From contig NZ_KB893671.1 in assembly GCF_000374165.1 (NCBI RefSeq), positions 124,193 through 188,192 of the forward strand: a stretch of DNA of 64,000 bases, read 5' to 3'. Positions 26,188 to 34,388 of this stretch are shown here, piece by piece. This DNA comes from Parafrankia elaeagni (GTDB lineage: Bacteria; Actinomycetota; Actinomycetes; Frankiales; Frankiaceae). Position 1 is the stretch's first letter, and the number at the start of each line of letters is the position of its first letter. The position numbers and the translations under genes were made by a program. The notes below the pieces were generated by a model. The model did not search any database. It was not told the origin of the DNA and saw nothing but the letters and a program-made list of their open reading frames with translations.

Positions 26188-28350
26188 GTGGCGCTCACAG
26201 ACCGACTGAAGCGCGGATTCGTCGGTCGTCCGATCGGGAGCGATCGGCTCGGGGAAACTCTGCTGCCGAAGCGGGTCGCGCTGCCCGTCTTCGCCAGCGA
26301 CGCGCTCTCGTCCGTCTCCTACGCGTCCGAGGAGATCCTGCTCGTCCTCGCCCTCGGTGGGCTGGCGTTGCTGCACTACACGCCGTGGATCGCCGCGGCG
26401 GTGGTCATTCTCATGCTGACCGTGGTCGCCTCCTACCGGCAGAACGTGCACGCCTACCCCAGCGGCGGCGGGGACTACGAGGTGGCCTCGGTCAACCTGG
26501 GCCCCCGGGCCGGCCTGGTGGTCGGCAGTGCGCTGCTCGTCGACTACGTGCTGACCGTCGCCGTGTCGGTCTCGGCGGGTGTCGCCAATCTGACCTCCGC
26601 GGCCACCGGGCTGGCCGAGCACAAGGTGCTGCTGGCCTCGCTGCTGGTCGTCCTGCTCACCCTGGTCAATCTGCGCGGGGTGCGGGAGTCCGGCTCGGCG
26701 TTCGCCGTCCCGTCCTACGCCTTCATCGCCGGCGTGCTGCTGATGATCGTGACGGGGCTGGTACAGACCGCCCTCGGGGACGCCCCCCGGGCCGAGAGCG
26801 CCGACTACGAGGTCCACGCCGAGGACGACTTCACCGGGCTGCTGCTCGTGTTCCTGATCCTGCGCGCGTTCGCGTCCGGCTGCACGGCGCTGACCGGCGT
26901 CGAGGCGATCAGCAACGGCGTGCCGGCCTTCCGCCGGCCCAAGAGCCGCAACGCCGCCACCACGCTGCTGCTGATGGGGACCATCGCCGTCACGATGTTC
27001 GTCGGCGTCACGGCCCTCGCGCTCATCTCGGACGTCCACATCGCCGAGAACCCGGCCGATCTCGTCGGCGGTGACGGCGGCGACCAGCGGACGGTGATCG
27101 CCCAGATCGCCGCGGCGGTGTTCGGCGACGGCTCCCCGGGCTTCGTGTACGTGGCGGCCGTCACCACCCTGATCCTCATCCTTGCCGCGAACACGGCGTT
27201 CAACGGCTTCCCGGTGCTCGGTTCGATCCTCGCGCGGGACGGCTACCTGCCGCGCCAGCTCCACACCCGCGGCGACCGGCTCGCCTACTCCAACGGGATC
27301 ATCGTGCTGGCCGGGTTCGCGATCCTGCTCATCGTCGTGTTCGACGCCCAGGTGACGGCGCTGATCCAGCTCTACATCCTGGGTGTGTTCATCTCCTTCA
27401 CCCTCAGCCAGACCGGGATGGTCCGGCACTGGGCGCGCCTGCTGCGCGCTTCGGCCACCTCGCTGGAGCTGGAGGAGGCCGAAGCGGGCGCGTCGGGCAC
27501 CGTCGCCGGCAGCGTCGACGACCAGCTGACCGGACGGGTGCCGCTGGAGCCTGCCATGCGGCGCCGGGTCCGGCGGTACCAGGCGGTCAGCTTCCTCGGT
27601 GCCTGCCTCACCGGTGCTGTGCTGATCCTGGTGCTCCTCACGAAGTTCACCCGCGGGGCGTGGATCGTCTGCATCGCCATCCCGGTGATCTATCTGGTCA
27701 TGCAGGCGATCCGGCGCCACTACGACCGGGTCGCCACCGAGCTGACACCGGAGCCCGGCCCGCCGACGCTGCCGTCCCGCGTGCATGCCGTGGTGCTCGT
27801 GAGCAAGATCCATGCCCCGACCCTGCGGGCGCTGGCCTACGCGAAGGCCACCCGGCCACACACGCTGGTCGCGTTGACCGTCGCCGTGGACCCGGCGGAG
27901 ACCGAACGCCTCCGACAGGCCTGGGAGGAGCGCGACATCAAGATCGATCTGGTCGTGCTCGCCTCGCCGTACCGGGAGGTCACCCGGCCGGTGCTGGAGT
28001 ACGTCGCCCGCATCCGGCGGGAGAGCCCACGGGATGTCGTCGCGGTGTTCGTCCCCGAGTACGTCGTCGGGCGCTGGTGGGAGCACCTCCTGCACAACCA
28101 GAGCGCGCTGCGGCTCAAGGCCCGGCTGCTGTTCCAGTCCGGAGTGATGATGACCAGCGTGCCCTGGCAGCTCGAGTCCAGCTCGCACGCGAGGGCCCGG
28201 CCCGAGCACGCGGGGGCCGGCGCCGTCCGGCGCGGCCGGGCTGCCGTGCCGACAGGTCAGACCCGGTCATCCCGGCAGCACCCGAGGTCCGAGCGGCCGG
28301 GTGGGTCCGAGCGGCCGGGTGGGTCCGAGCAGAGCAGGAGCGGGACGTGA
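26188..28350 (+). CDS. APC-superfamily permease, KimA-like potassium transporter candidate
   Basis: 720-residue APC-superfamily membrane protein. The N-terminus (LPKRVALPVFASDALSSVSY, then ASEEILLVLAL) and YPSGGGDYEVASVNLGPRAG match the KimA group, whose Bacillus member imports K+ under c-di-AMP control. About 12 helices reach residue 510, followed by a cytosolic C-terminal domain with HTLVALTVAVDPAETERLRQ and VVAVFVPEYVVGRWWEHLLHNQ. Location beside two TrkA regulators supports potassium transport, although annotation as an amino-acid permease is common. The C-terminus has SERPGG repeats. GTG 26188 is the start; the stop overlaps the next gene (GTGA). Confidence 0.85.
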   Translation: MALTDRLKRGFVGRPIGSDRLGETLLPKRVALPVFASDALSSVSYASEEILLVLALGGLALLHYTPWIAAAVVILMLTVVASYRQNVHAYPSGGGDYEVASVNLGPRAGLVVGSALLVDYVLTVAVSVSAGVANLTSAATGLAEHKVLLASLLVVLLTLVNLRGVRESGSAFAVPSYAFIAGVLLMIVTGLVQTALGDAPRAESADYEVHAEDDFTGLLLVFLILRAFASGCTALTGVEAISNGVPAFRRPKSRNAATTLLLMGTIAVTMFVGVTALALISDVHIAENPADLVGGDGGDQRTVIAQIAAAVFGDGSPGFVYVAAVTTLILILAANTAFNGFPVLGSILARDGYLPRQLHTRGDRLAYSNGIIVLAGFAILLIVVFDAQVTALIQLYILGVFISFTLSQTGMVRHWARLLRASATSLELEEAEAGASGTVAGSVDDQLTGRVPLEPAMRRRVRRYQAVSFLGACLTGAVLILVLLTKFTRGAWIVCIAIPVIYLVMQAIRRHYDRVATELTPEPGPPTLPSRVHAVVLVSKIHAPTLRALAYAKATRPHTLVALTVAVDPAETERLRQAWEERDIKIDLVVLASPYREVTRPVLEYVARIRRESPRDVVAVFVPEYVVGRWWEHLLHNQSALRLKARLLFQSGVMMTSVPWQLESSSHARARPEHAGAGAVRRGRAAVPTGQTRSSRQHPRSERPGGSERPGGSEQSRSGT
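28287..28330. repeat. 18-bp tandem repeat at the end of the permease gene
   Basis: Two full copies and one partial copy of GTCCGAGCGGCCGGGTGG, encoding SERPGG-type repeats just before the stop at 28348-28350. Confidence 0.85.
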
Positions 28351-29861
28351 GCGGGCGACCGACGCTGCGCGGCGGTCCGGCCCAGCCGGGCCGGGCGGGC
28401 CGAGGTGCCCAGCCGGGCCGGGCGGCCCAGCCGGCCCGCGCCGAGCGGGCCGCGCGGACCCCGCCGCCGCCGAGCGAGCTGGTGGAGCTGGAGGTCGGGG
28501 CGGTCGCGCACCACGGCCTGTGCGTCGCGCGGGCGGACGGCCGGGTGGTGTTCGTCCGGCACGCGCTGCCGGGGGAGCGGGTCAGGGCGAGGATCACCGA
28601 CGTCTCGCACGACCGCTACTGGCGCGCCGACGCGGTCGAGGTCCTCGTCGCCTCCCCGGACCGCGTCGAACCACCGTGCCCGCATGCCAGGCCAGGCCTG
28701 TGTGGGGGTTGCGACTGGCAGCACGCCTCGCTGGACGCGCAGCGGCGCCTCAAGGCGCGGGTGGTGGAGGACTCGCTGCGCCGGATCGCGGGCCTGGACC
28801 TCACCGTGCTGGTCGAGGCGCTGACCTCCGCCGCGCCGGACGGGCTGGGCTGGCGGACCAGGATGCGTTTCTCCCGCACCCCCGACGGCGGAGTCGGGCT
28901 GCGCGCGCACCGCTCCCACCGGGTCGTCGCCACCCCGGACTGCCGTATCGCCGACCCGCTGCTCGCCAGCGTGATCGCCGATCCGTCCTTCCTCCAGGGC
29001 CCGGCCAGTCCGGACCGCACCGGCCAGGCGGTGGAACTCGTCGCGATGCCGGCTTCCCCGCCGGACGGCGAGCCCGGCGCGGTCGCGTACTCGACCAGGT
29101 CCGGCAGATGGCAGGTCGTCCAGGTGCCGGCCGGCGAAGGCGGGGCGGAGCCGGAGGGCCAGCGTTCGGACAGCCCGCCGCCCGAGGCCGAGGTCCAGGT
29201 CGTCGAGACGGTCGAGGGCCGCCGCTTCCATCTGGAACCCGGGGTCTTCTGGCAGGTCCATCCGACGGCCGCGGCGACGCTGGTCGCCGCGGTGCGGGAC
29301 GCGGCCGGCGCCGCGCCCGGCGACACGGCGCTCGACCTGTACAGCGGCGCCGGGCTGTTCGCCGCGTTCCTCGCGGCAGCGGTCGGCCCGACCGGCCAGG
29401 TCATCGCCGTGGAGTCGGACGAGGCCGCGGTCCGCTCCGCCGCCCGCAGCCTGGCGGACCTGCCCTGGGTCTCGTTGCGGGCGCTGCGTGTCACCCCGGC
29501 GACCGTCAGCCGCCTGACCGGCGGCTCCGCCCGCCCCGGGATCGATGTGGCGGTTCTCGACCCGCCTCGCACCGGGGCCGGCCGGGAGGTCATGACCGCG
29601 CTGCTCGCGCACCGGCCGCGCCGGGTCGTCTACGTGGCCTGCGACCCCGCGGCACTCGGCCGGGACGTCGCGGTGGCCGCGGGCGAGGGGTACCGGCTCA
29701 CCGGGCTGCGCGCGTTCGACATCTTCCCGATGACCTCGCACGTCGAGTGCGTCGCGATCCTGGAGCCGACGTCCGCCTCCGACCCGGCGCAGGCCGGGGC
29801 GGTGGCCGGGGAGCACACCGGTGACGCGGGCCAGGGCGTGCGCGGCTTCGCCCTTCAGTGA
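28347..29861 (+). CDS. TrmA/RlmCD-family RNA (uracil-5-)-methyltransferase
   Basis: Class I SAM-dependent RNA m5U methyltransferase, 504 residues. After a basic Arg/Pro/Ala-rich N-terminus of about 45 residues comes a TRAM domain (VELEVGAVAHHGLCVARADG), the Fe-S cluster cysteines in CPHARPGLCGGCDWQ plus C in ATPDCRIA, a central domain, then SAM motifs LDLYSGAGLFAAFLAAAVG, VIAVESDE, DVAVLDPPRTGAGREVM and the catalytic region VVYVACDPAALGRDV. GTG 28347 overlaps the permease stop and has CAGGAG upstream. The position after the permease matches Rv2689c. Target (tRNA U54 or 23S rRNA) cannot be decided from sequence. Confidence 0.9.
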   Translation: MSGRPTLRGGPAQPGRAGRGAQPGRAAQPARAERAARTPPPPSELVELEVGAVAHHGLCVARADGRVVFVRHALPGERVRARITDVSHDRYWRADAVEVLVASPDRVEPPCPHARPGLCGGCDWQHASLDAQRRLKARVVEDSLRRIAGLDLTVLVEALTSAAPDGLGWRTRMRFSRTPDGGVGLRAHRSHRVVATPDCRIADPLLASVIADPSFLQGPASPDRTGQAVELVAMPASPPDGEPGAVAYSTRSGRWQVVQVPAGEGGAEPEGQRSDSPPPEAEVQVVETVEGRRFHLEPGVFWQVHPTAAATLVAAVRDAAGAAPGDTALDLYSGAGLFAAFLAAAVGPTGQVIAVESDEAAVRSAARSLADLPWVSLRALRVTPATVSRLTGGSARPGIDVAVLDPPRTGAGREVMTALLAHRPRRVVYVACDPAALGRDVAVAAGEGYRLTGLRAFDIFPMTSHVECVAILEPTSASDPAQAGAVAGEHTGDAGQGVRGFALQ

Positions 29862-29979
29862 TGCCACCGGCTGGGCCTGTGCGGCGGTGATCGTCCTTGT
29901 CGCCGGTTCGGTGCTCCTCGCGGCCGTCCTGGTGGACGCCCTCGCGCGCCGGGGCCGGCAGGCGAGCGGCCGGGGGTGA
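29821..29979 (+). CDS. Predicted 52-residue single-helix membrane peptide
   Basis: Short open frame starting at GTG 29821 inside the end of the methyltransferase gene, with GGGGAG at about 8 bases. The translation begins MTRARACAASPFSDATGW, continues with one strong membrane helix (CAAVIVLVAGSVLLAAVLVD), and ends in a basic tail (ALARRGRQASGRG). This helix-then-arginine layout is typical of small actinobacterial membrane proteins. A shorter version could begin at GTG 29887. No family was recognised. Confidence 0.45.
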   Translation: MTRARACAASPFSDATGWACAAVIVLVAGSVLLAAVLVDALARRGRQASGRG

Positions 29980-31020
29980 GCCGCCGGCGGCCGCCCGCCC
30001 CCGCCTCGCCTGTGCGGCGGGTGGGAGCAGCCGCCCGTGAACGGCGGGTGCGGGGGACGCCGCCGCATTGTCTCCGGGGCTGCCTGTATCCAGTGCTGTC
30101 CGAAGCTTTGTCTCCGGATTACGCGCGGACCCGGATCGCATTCGGCTCTTTCCCGGCATCGGGCAGGATATGTCCGTTTCGGCGGCGCTCCGTTTCAGGG
30201 AACGCAGACGCGGCCCGCTCACCCGCTACCCGGAAGCCGACTGCGGAGACCGGGCTTCTGCGCGCCCGCGCCGGGCCGGGCCGCGCGGTGGGGGCGCGAG
30301 GGGACGGTGGCGGACCCCGGCCCGGCGGACCCGTCCGTTGGTCCCGAGGCGCTGGCCACCCGCCTGGGCCGTTGGTCCAGGTCGAAGGCATAGGGCATCT
30401 ACCCTGGATATCTGATGCCAGACGGTGTAGGCCGTACGCAATTTCGGGCTTCAGGCCGTGATCGTAGATCATCGGGCGGTGTGCGGTGGCATCGCTTCTG
30501 GCCGGAAGGACCGCGGGATCGCGCCGGGGCCCGGGATGGCCTGGCGGATGACCATGTCGGGCGGCGGCGGGGCCCGGGGCCGGGCCACCCCGGGCTCGCT
30601 CCGGCGGGCGTCCGCTGACTCTGGGTAAGGTCGCCGGTGACAATCGGGGGTGCCGGCAGGGGCCAGTGTGATGTCACGAAAATGTCACGATTAGATGACA
30701 TGCGTATGCACGGTCGCCCGAAAGTCCCAAGGGGCGGGGAGGAAAGCCTGCCGGGCGGTCCCCGACTCGCCCCTCGCGGGACCACGCCGTCCCGGGGCGG
30801 AGCGGCTGCCAACGCGTCACGCCTGGTTCGCGGGATCTCTTCCACGGTTACCCGATGCACATTCCCGGCAGCGGGAGGGGGATTCTACCGCGACCCGGTG
30901 GAATACCTGACGCTCTCCGGGCAGCTCACATGTCGGGAGCCTGTCTGCGGACCCCGGGGCGTGCTGCGTAGACTTTGCCGGACCCGGACCGATCCCCTTT
31001 CGGGGGAGGGAGAGCACGCC
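29980..31020. other. About 1 kb gene-poor region upstream of dxs
   Basis: No frame here reads like a real protein. The region between 30660 and 30705 is AT-rich and holds an 11-bp direct repeat with an inverted repeat (separate entry). Closer to dxs, a TAGACT hexamer near 30968 could be a -10 box, and a small hairpin TCCCC-TTTC-GGGGA overlaps the start of the dxs ribosome-binding site (30992-31006). Several unrelated long frames run through but are arginine/proline-rich shadows. Confidence 0.4.
30668..30702. promoter_or_regulatory. 11-bp direct repeats with inverted half, regulator-site candidate
   Basis: The sequence contains ATGTCACGAAA (30671-30681), ATGTCACGATT (30682-30692) and then AGATGACATG, so ATGTCACGA recurs at exactly 11 bp. 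The second copy also pairs with TGACAT as an inverted repeat (8-base spacer). Direct repeats one helical turn apart are typical of OmpR-family response-regulator sites. The site is about 320 bases upstream of the dxs start and no other gene start is obvious nearby. Confidence 0.4.
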
Positions 31021-32976
31021 GTGTCGCTTCTGTCGACGATCGACAGCCCGCAGGACGTCAAGCGCCTCGACCACGAGGAACTGGTGGCGCTCGCGGCCGA
31101 GATCCGTGATTTCCTCATCCATGCGGTTGCCCGTACAGGCGGCCACCTTGGGCCGAATCTGGGGGCTGTCGAACTCACTCTCGCTATTCACAGGGTATTT
31201 GATTCGCCTTTTGACCGGGTCCTGTGGGACACCGGGCATCAGTCCTATGTTCACAAGATTCTGACGGGTCGGCGGGAGGCATTTGACCGACTCCGTCAGC
31301 GTGGCGGGCTCTCTGGCTATCCCTGCCAGGCGGAGTCCGAGCACGACATCATCGAGAACTCGCACGCCTCCACCGCGCTGTCCTACGCCGACGGCCTGTC
31401 GCGGGCCTACGCGCTGCGCGGTGAGAACCGCGCGGTCGTCGCGGTCGTCGGTGACGGTGCCCTGACCGGTGGCATGTGCTGGGAGGCGCTGAACAACATC
31501 GCCGCCTCCGACCGCCAGGTCGTGATCGTCGTCAACGACAACGGTCGGTCCTACTCGCCGACCATCGGCGGGCTGGCCGACCACCTCGCCTCGCTGCGGC
31601 TGGCGCCCGAGTACGAGCAGGTCCTCGACGTCGTCAAGCAGGTGCTTGGTCGCACGCCGCTGGTCGGCGCGCCGCTGTTCGACGCCCTGCACGGCATCAA
31701 GCGGGGCATCAAGGACGTCGTGACCCCGCAGGGCATGTTCGAGGACCTCGGTCTGAAGTACGTCGGCCCGATCGACGGCCACGACGTGGCCGCGATGGAG
31801 TCGGCGCTGCGTCGGGCCAAGGACTTCGGCGGCCCGGTGATCGTGCACGCGATCACCCGGAAGGGCTTCGGCTACCCGGCGGCCGAGCAGGACGAGGCGG
31901 ACAACTTCCACGCCGTCGGCGTCATCGACCCGGCCACCGGCAAGCCGGTGTCGGCGTCCAAGGGCACCACCTGGACGTCGGTCTTCTCCGAGGAGATCGT
32001 GCGGATCGGTGCCGAGCGGCCCGACGTCGTCACGATGACCGCCGCGATGCTCCAGCCGGTCGGGCTGAAGGCGTTCGCCAAGGCCTACCCGGACCGGGTG
32101 TTCGACGTCGGCATCGCCGAGCAGCACGCCGTCACCTCGGCGGCGGGTCTGGCGATGGGCGGCCTCAAGCCGGTCGTCTGCATCTACGCCACGTTCCTGA
32201 ACCGGGCGTTCGACCAGGTCCTGTTCGACGTGGCGATGCACCGCCAGCCGGTGACCTTCGTGCTCGACCGCGCCGGGATCACCGGCGAGGACGGCGCGTC
32301 GCACAACGGCATGTGGGACATGTCGTTCCTGCAGGTCGTGCCCGGTCTGGCGATCGCCGCGCCGAGGGACGAGGCCACCCTGCGGGCCGAGCTCGACGAG
32401 GCGATCTCGACCACCGACGGCCCGACGGTCGTGCGTTACCCCAAGGGCAAGATCGCCGCGGAGACGCCGGCCATCGACAAGGTCGGCGGGGTCGACATCC
32501 TCTACCGCGCTCCGGCGGTGGCGCGGCACCGCGAGGTGCTGCTGGTCTCGGTCGGCGCGATGGCTCCGACCTGTCTGGACGTCGCCGCCCGCGTCGCCAG
32601 CCAGGGCATCGGTGTCACCGTCGTCGACCCGCGGTGGGTCAAGCCGCTGGACCCGGCGCTGGTCGAGCTGGCCCGTGAGCACGACCTGGTCGTCACGGTC
32701 GAGGACAACGGCCGGGTCGGCGGTGTAGGCGCGTCCGTCGCGCAGCTGCTGCGTGACGCCGACGTGGACGTCCCGCTCCGTGAGTTCGGGGTCGCCCAGC
32801 GCTTCCTCGACCACGGCAAGCGTGACGAGGTCCTCGCCGAGGTCGGCCTTGCCCCGCAGGACCTTGCCCGCAAGGTGATCGAAGCGGTCGCTCGCCGCCA
32901 GAACGCGCTGGCGGAAGAGGTCGAGTCGGCCGGCACGAGCAAGTCCAGCCAGGCCTCCGCTACCGGCCAGGCCTGA
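31021..32976 (+). CDS. dxs: 1-deoxy-D-xylulose-5-phosphate synthase
   Basis: Thiamine-diphosphate enzyme condensing pyruvate and glyceraldehyde-3-phosphate, first step of the MEP isoprenoid pathway. 651 residues, normal length. Seen: [36 protein letters not shown], the TPP motif [16 protein letters not shown] (near residue 144), the catalytic Glu region [13 protein letters not shown] (near 365), and C-terminal transketolase domain [23 protein letters not shown] 31021 follows GGGGGAGGGAGAG; the in-frame extension back to 30637 has no coding character. The position matches dxs1 in the mycobacterial arrangement. Followed by tandem hairpins. Confidence 0.96.
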   Translation: MSLLSTIDSPQDVKRLDHEELVALAAEIRDFLIHAVARTGGHLGPNLGAVELTLAIHRVFDSPFDRVLWDTGHQSYVHKILTGRREAFDRLRQRGGLSGYPCQAESEHDIIENSHASTALSYADGLSRAYALRGENRAVVAVVGDGALTGGMCWEALNNIAASDRQVVIVVNDNGRSYSPTIGGLADHLASLRLAPEYEQVLDVVKQVLGRTPLVGAPLFDALHGIKRGIKDVVTPQGMFEDLGLKYVGPIDGHDVAAMESALRRAKDFGGPVIVHAITRKGFGYPAAEQDEADNFHAVGVIDPATGKPVSASKGTTWTSVFSEEIVRIGAERPDVVTMTAAMLQPVGLKAFAKAYPDRVFDVGIAEQHAVTSAAGLAMGGLKPVVCIYATFLNRAFDQVLFDVAMHRQPVTFVLDRAGITGEDGASHNGMWDMSFLQVVPGLAIAAPRDEATLRAELDEAISTTDGPTVVRYPKGKIAAETPAIDKVGGVDILYRAPAVARHREVLLVSVGAMAPTCLDVAARVASQGIGVTVVDPRWVKPLDPALVELAREHDLVVTVEDNGRVGGVGASVAQLLRDADVDVPLREFGVAQRFLDHGKRDEVLAEVGLAPQDLARKVIEAVARRQNALAEEVESAGTSKSSQASATGQA

Positions 32977-33012
32977 GTCGCTCCGCGGCGCCCGCTGCCC
33001 AGCGCGCGCCGC

Positions 33013-33046
33013 GGGGCCGACGCCCCGGGCTGGAACCGCTGGTTCC
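33013..33046 (+). terminator. Two tandem hairpins after dxs
   Basis: GGGGC-CGAC-GCCCC (33013-33026) and GGAACC-GCT-GGTTCC (33032-33046), both perfect, lie 37-70 bases after the dxs stop and before the next start at 33124. No T-tract. Confidence 0.45.
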
Positions 33047-33123
33047 GGGCCGGAGCTGCCGGGTCGCGCCTCTCCGCGCGGCCCGGCGCTGGTGGTCGTG
33101 CGAGGACGTCCTACGCTGACCTG

Positions 33124-34275
33124 GTGACAGGCGTCAGCGGGGCGGATCCAGACGGGGACGCCCGGATCGACGGGCCCCCGCCACGCCACCGGGGCGCGCG
33201 CTGGTGGGCCGTGCGCGGTGCGCTGGTGGTTGCCGCTGTACTGCTGGCCGTCGCTCTGGTGCGGCAGTGGAACGACGTCCGCGACTCGATCGGTGACCTG
33301 ACGGCCCTCGGCCTCGGCGGGTCCGCCGTGGCCACGGTGCTGGCGGTCGGCGCCACCGTCCTGTCCTGGCGGGCGGTGATCAGCGGGCTCGGCGCGCGGC
33401 TGCCGCTGCGGGCCACCGTGCGGATCTTCTGCGTCGGCCAGATCGGCAAGTACATCCCGGGCAGCGTGTGGCCCGTCCTCGCGCAGATGGAGCTGTCCCG
33501 CGACTACGGGGTCTCCCGGCCGACATCGGCCTCGGCCAGCCTGGTGGTGCTCGCGCTGGCGGTGCCGTGCGGTGGCGTCACCGCGGCAGCCACCCTGCCC
33601 TTCGTCTCCCGGGACGCCCTCACCGACTACTGGTGGGCGCTGGCGGTGGTGCCGCTGTTCGCGGTGGTGCTGTTCCCACCGGTGCTCTCCCGGCTGCTCG
33701 CCCTGGCCTTCCGCCTGCTGCGTCGCCCCCCGCTGGGCGAGCCGCTCACCGCCGGCCCCATCCTCGCCGGCGCCGGCTGGCTGATCGCCGGTTTCGTCTG
33801 TTACGGCATCGGGACCTGGCTCCTCGTGCGCGACCTCGGCCCACAGGTCGGTGGTGCCCGGCTGGTCGCGCTGTGCATCGGCGCCTACGCGCTGGCCTGG
33901 ACTGCGGGCTTCCTGGTCCTGGTGCTGCCGGCAGGGGCGGGGGTGCGCGAGGCCGTGCTGGTGCTCGCCCTCGCCCCCGCGCTGGCGAGTGGCCCGTCCA
34001 CTCTGATCGCCGTCGTCGCCCGGCTGCTCGCCACCATCGCGGACATCTTCTGGGCCCTGATCGGGGTCGCGTTGCGGCCGCGGGGCGAACCGGCCACCGC
34101 GGGTGGCCCGCCGGCCTCACCCGTTCTGTCCACCTCGCCCGGCCCGTCAGAGAAGCCGGGCGCGTCGCCGCAGGGGCGCATCGAGGACGGCCTCAGCGCG
34201 CGGGAGACACGCGGAACCGCGTCAGGAGGCCCGGGAGCCGCGGCTGTCGTTCCGGGCGCGCCTCGCGTCCGCTGA
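33124..34275 (+). CDS. UPF0104 / LPG-synthase-type flippase domain membrane protein
   Basis: 383-residue integral membrane protein like the N-terminal flippase domain of lysylphosphatidylglycerol synthase (UPF0104). About eight helices are predicted. The characteristic RIFCVGQIGKYIPGSVWPVL lies near residue 105, and FLVLVLPAGAGVREAVLVLA near residue 262. There is no aminoacyl-transferase domain. The last 70 residues are low-complexity Pro/Ser/Arg. Members are thought to move lipids or polyprenyl-linked sugars, but the substrate is unknown. GTG 33124 gives a hydrophilic lead of about 25 residues before the first helix. Confidence 0.82.
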   Translation: MTGVSGADPDGDARIDGPPPRHRGARWWAVRGALVVAAVLLAVALVRQWNDVRDSIGDLTALGLGGSAVATVLAVGATVLSWRAVISGLGARLPLRATVRIFCVGQIGKYIPGSVWPVLAQMELSRDYGVSRPTSASASLVVLALAVPCGGVTAAATLPFVSRDALTDYWWALAVVPLFAVVLFPPVLSRLLALAFRLLRRPPLGEPLTAGPILAGAGWLIAGFVCYGIGTWLLVRDLGPQVGGARLVALCIGAYALAWTAGFLVLVLPAGAGVREAVLVLALAPALASGPSTLIAVVARLLATIADIFWALIGVALRPRGEPATAGGPPASPVLSTSPGPSEKPGASPQGRIEDGLSARETRGTASGGPGAAAVVPGAPRVR

Positions 34276-34350
34276 GCCCCACCCCGGCAGCCCACAGCTG
34301 TGTGCGGACGGCGGCCGCCCAGCACCGGTCGGCGGGACCGGGCTGGGCGG

Positions 34351-34377
34351 CGGTGACAGCGGTGACAGCGGTGACAG
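34351..34377. repeat. 9-bp tandem repeat in a convergent gap
   Basis: Three perfect copies of CGGTGACAG between the UPF0104 gene and the end of fadJ, 12 bases from the fadJ stop. Confidence 0.85.
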
Positions 34378-34388
34378 TCGGCGCCGGC

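Noticed and set aside
30637-31020. In-frame N-terminal extension of dxs
   Set aside because: No similarity to Dxs; GTG 31021 has a strong RBS and gives the normal length.
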